Shown: positions 15,764 to 19,680 of the stretch, one piece after another
Position numbering within the stretch: position 1 is the first letter of the stretch
Layout of the letters: each line of letters opens with the position of its first letter
DNA from: Filomicrobium sp.
GTDB taxonomy: Bacteria; Pseudomonadota; Alphaproteobacteria; Rhizobiales; Hyphomicrobiaceae
Length of the DNA stretch: 19,680 nt
Direction: 5' to 3'
Assembly: GCA_021775655.1 (NCBI GenBank)
Contig: JAJFHK010000242.1
Span: 1-19,680, forward strand
Translations under genes and position numbers: made by a program
The notes under the pieces: generated by a model
Databases searched by the model: none
What the model saw: the letters and a program-made list of their open reading frames with translations, nothing else
Told to the model about the DNA's origin: nothing

Positions 15764-16168
15764 ATGCCGAAGAAGACAAACTCCAATTTCGCGATGCAGA
15801 CGCTGCTTGCCGCATTGATACTGCTTGTTCCGCTGACCTTCGTGCAGGCCGCCGACGAGGCAGCAAAGCCTGCCGAAAAGGCGCATAAAGAGTATAATGA
15901 GCAGGGCCTGCTCGATGCGGCGTACGATTTCTGCGCAACCGTGCAGAACCGACATCAAAATTCCTGCGAATGCGAGCAAAAGCTATTGAAGCAACAGCAC
16001 CGCTTCGGCGCCGAAGAGCGGGAGATGGCCTTCTACTATTTCACTGATAAGGAACATTACATCCAGGAATTCGAAGCGCGCAGAAAGGCCGACCCGAAGT
16101 GGCAGGAAGACTTTGCGCTCCGCATGTCCAACATGCAGGCACTCATCATCGCAGCATGCGGAGCCTGA
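15764..16168 (+). CDS. Small secreted cysteine-containing protein, unknown
   Basis: A 134-residue protein with a clear signal peptide: basic 'MPKKTNSNF', hydrophobic core about 12-26, and a likely signal peptidase I site after 'FVQA' (Ala29). The mature part is hydrophilic and largely helical, with four cysteines (57, 68, 70, 132) in 'DFCATVQNRHQNSCECEQ' and at the C-terminus; two disulfides or metal binding are possible. I do not recognise the family. The ATG at 15764 (GGAAAG 8 nt upstream) is preferred over a TTG at 15719, which would bury the signal peptide. It lies just downstream of the MMPL exporter and is followed by a terminator (16226-16253), so it may end that operon. Confidence 0.75.
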   Translation: MPKKTNSNFAMQTLLAALILLVPLTFVQAADEAAKPAEKAHKEYNEQGLLDAAYDFCATVQNRHQNSCECEQKLLKQQHRFGAEEREMAFYYFTDKEHYIQEFEARRKADPKWQEDFALRMSNMQALIIAACGA

Positions 16169-16225
16169 ATCGATAGAATTTGAGGTGCATCGAAACGATG
16201 CCGCAATCGTAGTTTTGGATGCAGC

Positions 16226-16253
16226 GCCGGGCGGGCAATTGCCCGGCGTTTCT
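16226..16253 (+). terminator. Rho-independent terminator after the secreted-protein gene
   Basis: GCCGGGC (16226-16232) and GCCCGGC (16241-16247) form a 7-bp GC stem with an 8-nt loop, followed by GTTTCTT. The U-tract is short and interrupted, but the position, 57 nt after the stop at 16168 and ahead of the next gene's start, fits termination of the MMPL/secreted-protein unit. Confidence 0.7.
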
Positions 16254-16278
16254 TGCAAGTAACCTGTGACGAGGCGCG

Positions 16279-17091
16279 ATGCAGCTGCTCGGTCACCGAC
16301 GGCGACGCTGGAATTGGCAACGCCTATTGAAGAAGGCACGCGGCAGTATCGTTGCCGTGTTGGCTTCAGTTCCGCTTCTGCTATTCATCTGCTGTGTTTA
16401 TGTTGCCATGCTGTTTGAGAGGCTCTTCAGCAGAGGCGACCAGCGAATGCGTTCCACGCTCACGGATGACGGTGCGCGAAATTCGGTCGCCCGGCGAGCA
16501 GTGGCCAACGAGGGCGCGCAGCGCACCGCAATTCTCGGTCCTGTTGCGCCTAAAGGTCCCGGTCTGATCGCCAAATACACATTACCTGACGCTGAAAGCG
16601 GCGAGCAGCGAGCGCTTGCCGAGGCTGCTGATCAGGCCCGCCAGAAATCGGAAAGTGTCATCGCCTCGAACCTTCAACTGTGTCGTAGCCCCGCTGCCAT
16701 CGCCGTCATCGTAGAGGAGGCAATATATCGCCGGGAATTGCACTGGCGGACGCTGGAAGTTGTCTTCGCACGCTTCATCGACGTAAACGCTTCGTCCGAT
16801 GCCGTTCGCTCACTGATGCGAATCTGCGCCTATGAGTGGCTCTACGAAATGCAGATTGAGCCGCGCCGCTTTATCCGACTGAAGCCGCAGACAGACCGTG
16901 GCAGGCTACTTTGGCATCACGCGGCAACGCGGCTGATATGCTTTGAGTTCAATGACGAAACGAGCCACCAAGAACTTCTACCCACATTCGACGGCCTGAT
17001 TTCGCAAGACCGCATATTCTTCTATTTCGATCGCGACGACCAACTCGTCGGCTGGGAACGCCCGCGCCGGACGCGACGTCGACACCTCTAA
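16279..17091 (+). CDS. Hypothetical single-pass membrane protein
   Basis: A 270-residue protein with a very basic start ('GHRRRRWNWQRLLKKARG'), one transmembrane segment (about residues 23-46) and a mainly cytosol- or periplasm-facing hydrophilic remainder rich in Arg and Glu. By the positive-inside rule the C-terminal domain should be periplasmic. A folded domain seems present at about 120-262 ('ELHWRTLEVVFARFIDVNAS', 'ICAYEWLYEMQIEPRRF', 'ISQDRIFFYFDRDDQLVGWERP'), but I recognise no family. The start at 16279 has GAGG 4 nt upstream. It is separated from the previous gene by a terminator and is convergent with the GNAT gene 33 nt away, so it is probably a single-gene unit. Confidence 0.68.
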   Translation: MQLLGHRRRRWNWQRLLKKARGSIVAVLASVPLLLFICCVYVAMLFERLFSRGDQRMRSTLTDDGARNSVARRAVANEGAQRTAILGPVAPKGPGLIAKYTLPDAESGEQRALAEAADQARQKSESVIASNLQLCRSPAAIAVIVEEAIYRRELHWRTLEVVFARFIDVNASSDAVRSLMRICAYEWLYEMQIEPRRFIRLKPQTDRGRLLWHHAATRLICFEFNDETSHQELLPTFDGLISQDRIFFYFDRDDQLVGWERPRRTRRRHL

Positions 17092-17124
17092 AACGGATTC
17101 ATGTGGAACACGCGTCTGGCGTGA

Positions 17125-17715
17125 TTAGAGTCGATGCGTCCAGAACTGCAGCGGCTTGTCGGTCTCGTCGCTTTCGCCAATATCTTTCCAGGGATATTGC
17201 GCAACCAGACCGTCAGCCGGAGCATAGCCGCGCTTCTTCCAGAAGCCGTCGAGTGGGCGATATGAGGCCGGCTTAAGTGGATGGTCGTCGGGGCGGACGA
17301 CCCGGCAGAATGTCGAAATCTCGTAGCCCCCGAGTCGGCGCGCATGAGCCTCGCGTTCGTCAAAAAAGCGGTGTCCCGCCCCTTGTCCGCGATAGCCGCC
17401 GATGAGGACGGATTCCCCGCAGTAGAACACTTTCGAGACATCGTATCCTGCAGCCTTGAACGGCAATATGAACTCTTCATCCGTTTCCGCCATTGGGGAT
17501 GCGGTCGACGCGCCGACAACTTTCTTGCCATCCCGGGCAACAACGCACACTGCACCTTGGGCTGCGATAAACTTCGCAAGGTATTCGCGCTCGTATTCTT
17601 CCGTGCCGTCATAGAGGTATGGCCAGTCGCGAAACACCGTGATCCTGAGCCGCGCCAGATCAGGCAAAACGTCTTTTAACTCGTCTCCTGTGACAGCTTC
17701 GATCGTCAGACTCAT
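17125..17715 (-). CDS. GNAT family N-acetyltransferase, coupled to panD
   Basis: A 196-residue GNAT protein. The acetyl-CoA pyrophosphate loop (motif A, R/QxxGxG/A) is 'YRGQGAG' (108-114: Arg109, Gly110, Gln111, Gly112, Gly114) after the strand '[12 protein letters not shown]'; motif B-like sequence follows at '[23 protein letters not shown]'. The N-terminus '[30 protein letters not shown]' is typical of a GNAT subgroup acting on small molecules or proteins; the substrate is unknown. Its ATG overlaps the panD stop in an ATGA (4 nt), so the two are co-transcribed and probably translationally coupled. In enterobacteria a different, shorter GNAT protein, PanZ (PanM), activates PanD; this protein is not obviously PanZ, but the linkage makes a related role worth testing. 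Confidence 0.83.
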   Translation of the reverse strand: MSLTIEAVTGDELKDVLPDLARLRITVFRDWPYLYDGTEEYEREYLAKFIAAQGAVCVVARDGKKVVGASTASPMAETDEEFILPFKAAGYDVSKVFYCGESVLIGGYRGQGAGHRFFDEREAHARRLGGYEISTFCRVVRPDDHPLKPASYRPLDGFWKKRGYAPADGLVAQYPWKDIGESDETDKPLQFWTHRL

Positions 17716-18071
17716 GTCCGCGGCTTCTCCTGCTTATTGCCTGCTCCAACCATGATGACTGTTGGCTGCCAGCTGCGGGCTTCTGCTTCCTCCGTTTGCG
17801 CGTAGGCACAAATAATGAGTTTGTCACCTACGCATGCCAGTCGGGCAGCCGCACCGTTGAGACCGATGACGCCAGAACCCGCAGTCCCCTCGATGACATA
17901 GGTGGCGAAACGGTTGCCGGTATCGATGTTGTAGATCTCGACGCGCTCATTGACGAGAAAGCCTGTCGCTTCGATCAGGTCGCGATCGATTGATATGGAG
18001 CCTTCATAGTGAAGATCGCATTCGGTTACCGTTGCCCGGTGCAGTTTGCATTTGAGTAGTGTGACCAGCAT
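17712..18071 (-). CDS. panD: Aspartate 1-decarboxylase precursor
   Basis: A 119-residue protein with all PanD hallmarks. The self-processing site is Gly24-Ser25 in '[11 protein letters not shown]', where cleavage yields the pyruvoyl cofactor. Catalytic and structural residues fall at canonical E. coli positions: Lys9, His11, Tyr22, Arg54, Thr57, Tyr58 and Asn72 in 'LNGAAA'. It makes beta-alanine from aspartate for pantothenate and coenzyme A synthesis in the cytosol. The C-terminus '[18 protein letters not shown]' is normal for the family, so the gene is intact. The next gene, a GNAT, starts inside its stop codon. The NTF2-like gene lies 70 nt upstream on the same strand, and all three could form one transcript. 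Confidence 0.95.
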   Translation of the reverse strand: MLVTLLKCKLHRATVTECDLHYEGSISIDRDLIEATGFLVNERVEIYNIDTGNRFATYVIEGTAGSGVIGLNGAAARLACVGDKLIICAYAQTEEAEARSWQPTVIMVGAGNKQEKPRT

Positions 18072-18141
18072 TTCGGTCCGGTTTCCCTTAGATCATGCGC
18101 CGGCCCTGCAAACAGGCCGCCATTCGTTCAACAGAAGTGGT

Positions 18142-18576
18142 TCAAGTTGCAACCTGTGCGATCCAGTCGGTGAGATTGTAGTAGGTTGTGACGCGCGCAA
18201 TTTTTCCATCGCGGATGGCGAAGAAAGCGCCCGCCGGCAACTTGTAGGTTTGCCCATTGGCCTCCGGCAGGCCCTGTTCAGCATTAAGATAGGTCCCGCT
18301 GACATTGAATTCGGCAGCGGCCCTGGTGCCGTCCTTGTTGACCATTACCGCTATGTCTTCGAGTTGCTCTTTATAGTGGTGTGCCATTCGCGCCATAAAG
18401 GCGTTGAATTTGTCCTTGCCTTGGCGGCGTTCACCTTGATTGACGTCGTGGATGACATCATCAGCAGCAGCGGCCAGCATCGCGGCGTCATCGCCCTTAT
18501 TGAAGGCCTCATAATAGCTGCGGATCAAGGCGGCGGTGGCCTGGCGGGCCTTGGATTCAGGGCTGTTGTCGCTCAT
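18142..18576 (-). CDS. NTF2-like / SnoaL-like (ketosteroid isomerase-type) protein
   Basis: A 144-residue protein of the nuclear transport factor 2-like superfamily: N-terminal helix 'AALIRSYYEAFNKGDDAAMLA', 'ADDVIHDVNQGERRQGKDKFNAFMARM', then curved-sheet strands 'EFNVSGTY', 'YKLPAGAFFAIRDGKIARVTTYYNLTDWIAQV', the last being the typical closing strand of SnoaL-like domains. Such proteins act as small isomerases, cyclases or ligand-binding modules; the function here is unknown. The frame is open to 18711, but the ATG at 18576 (GGAG 10 nt upstream) gives the normal domain size, while the extension is Cys/Arg/Pro-rich and would overlap trhO. It is upstream of panD on the same strand and divergent from trhO. 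Confidence 0.85.
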   Translation of the reverse strand: MSDNSPESKARQATAALIRSYYEAFNKGDDAAMLAAAADDVIHDVNQGERRQGKDKFNAFMARMAHHYKEQLEDIAVMVNKDGTRAAAEFNVSGTYLNAEQGLPEANGQTYKLPAGAFFAIRDGKIARVTTYYNLTDWIAQVAT

Positions 18577-18701
18577 TACGGGATGTCTCCGTCGTGAATT
18601 GCAGGGCTGCCGGGGCAGCGGAGCGCCTTGATAGCAAGAGCCGCAGTCGTGTCCAAGCGCCCACTTGCCGCTGCCGCTCATGCTGGGTAATGGAATGACC
18701 C

Positions 18702-19664
18702 ATGACAACAAATGACGATGGGAAACCTCCGCAGGTCGTAGTGGCGGCTCTTTATCGCTTTACGAGTTTGCCGGATTTTGATTCGCACCGCGACCCGCTG
18801 CAGGCCGCGTGCGACCGGCATGGCGTGATGGGCACCCTGTTACTCGCTGGCGAGGGGATTAATGGCACCATTGCTGGAAGCCGCGCTAGCGTCGATGCCG
18901 TGCTTAGGGAAATTCGCGGGCTCCCAGGTTGTGCCGAACTCGATTGGAAAGAATCGTTTGCGTCCAAGATGCCTTTCAAGCGCATGAAGGTTCGCCTGAA
19001 GCGCGAAATCGTCTCGATGGGCGTCGAGGGAATTGATCCGGCCAGGAGCGTTGGCACTTATGTCGCCCCGGGCGAATGGAATGCACTGATCTCTGAACCC
19101 GGCGTCGTCGTAATCGATACCCGCAATGATTACGAGGTAGCGCTCGGCACATTCGAAGGTGCAGTAAATCCTGAGACGCAATCGTTCCGGCAATTTCCAG
19201 GCTGGGTCAGGGAAGCCCTGCCGCAGGGCGAGCAGTCGAAGGTCGCAATGTTTTGCACCGGCGGCATCCGCTGTGAAAAGGCAACTGCTCTTCTGAAGGA
19301 AATGGGCTTCGAAGAGGTCTACCACCTCAAGGGCGGCATTCTGAAATATCTCGAAGAAGTGCCAGCAGAGCAAAGCCGGTGGCAGGGCGAGTGCTTTGTG
19401 TTCGACGAGCGCGTCTCCGTCGGCCACGGCCTTGAACCCGGCCCCTACCAGCTATGCTCCATTTGCCGTGGAGCCTTCCTTTCAGGAGAAGCTTCAGGAG
19501 GCTTTGCGAGCCGCCCCTGTCCCGACTGTGAAGCTGACGCCGCCGCTGAAAAGAAAGCTGCCGCCGCCCAGCGTCATCGCCAGATTGAACTCGCCAGAAA
19601 ACGCGGCGAAAACCACTTCGGCTGCAATCCAGACCGTGGACGGAAAGAGCAAAAGACGGGATAG
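18702..19664 (+). CDS. trhO: tRNA uridine(34) hydroxylase, rhodanese-domain (YceA/UPF0176)
   Basis: A 320-residue UPF0176 protein. The N-terminal ferredoxin-like acylphosphatase-type domain shows '[14 protein letters not shown]', followed by '[19 protein letters not shown]'. A rhodanese domain contains '[23 protein letters not shown]' and the active-site loop '[10 protein letters not shown]' with Cys185 and Cys191. A C-terminal zinc-ribbon-like part has 'CSIC' and 'CPDC', and ends in a basic tail. TrhO uses molecular oxygen to hydroxylate U34 of certain tRNAs, the precursor of cmo5U/mcmo5U or mo5U. The ATG at 18702 follows GGAAT. The gene ends 16 nt before the window edge and is complete. It is divergent from the NTF2-like gene, with about 125 nt between start codons. 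Confidence 0.93.
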   Translation: MTTNDDGKPPQVVVAALYRFTSLPDFDSHRDPLQAACDRHGVMGTLLLAGEGINGTIAGSRASVDAVLREIRGLPGCAELDWKESFASKMPFKRMKVRLKREIVSMGVEGIDPARSVGTYVAPGEWNALISEPGVVVIDTRNDYEVALGTFEGAVNPETQSFRQFPGWVREALPQGEQSKVAMFCTGGIRCEKATALLKEMGFEEVYHLKGGILKYLEEVPAEQSRWQGECFVFDERVSVGHGLEPGPYQLCSICRGAFLSGEASGGFASRPCPDCEADAAAEKKAAAAQRHRQIELARKRGENHFGCNPDRGRKEQKTG

Positions 19665-19680
19665 CCCTTTCCCTGAAGCT

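Overview
The window looks like chromosomal DNA of an alphaproteobacterium, most likely of the Hyphomicrobiales/Parvibaculum type. This is inferred from moderate-to-high GC, the mix of protein families (DUF4349, AEC carrier, YfcG-type GST, MMPL exporter, SULT-type sulfotransferase, TrhO) and fold-III ornithine decarboxylase. The exact genus cannot be read from the sequence. No rRNA, tRNA, complete mobile element or CRISPR array is visible. Gene order looks like ordinary accessory/housekeeping chromosome made of many short transcription units.

Left part (1-3494): a minus-strand MmcQ/YjbR-like gene diverges from a DUF4349 membrane protein. Next come a DinB-family remnant that stops after about 65 residues, then an AEC-type carrier and a YfcG-like glutathione transferase only 2 nt apart, clearly one operon. 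Region 3495-4177 has few genes but is structured: 36-bp imperfect tandem repeats carrying palindromic arms, a strong minus-strand terminator, a small candidate membrane-protein gene, an AT-rich promoter-like stretch and a long hairpin.

Middle (4178-11044): a 753-residue exported protein with two CxxCH haem motifs and a C-terminal DUF4384-like domain, ornithine decarboxylase with a structured leader, a convergent MFS transporter, an isoprenylcysteine-methyltransferase-like membrane enzyme, and a PAPS-dependent sulfotransferase.

Right part (11308-19664): an Rrf2-type regulator translationally coupled (ATGA overlap) to a SAM methyltransferase and preceded by a near-consensus promoter that predicts a leaderless mRNA; TusA; an MMPL/RND exporter followed by a small secreted four-cysteine protein and a single-TM protein of unknown function; then panD overlapping a GNAT gene by 4 nt (ATGA), an NTF2-like protein, and divergent trhO.

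The most interesting items are the panD-GNAT coupling (a possible analogue of the PanD/PanZ pair), the dihaem-DUF4384 protein, and the leaderless, dyad-covered promoter of the Rrf2-methyltransferase pair. No large defence or biosynthetic system is evident.
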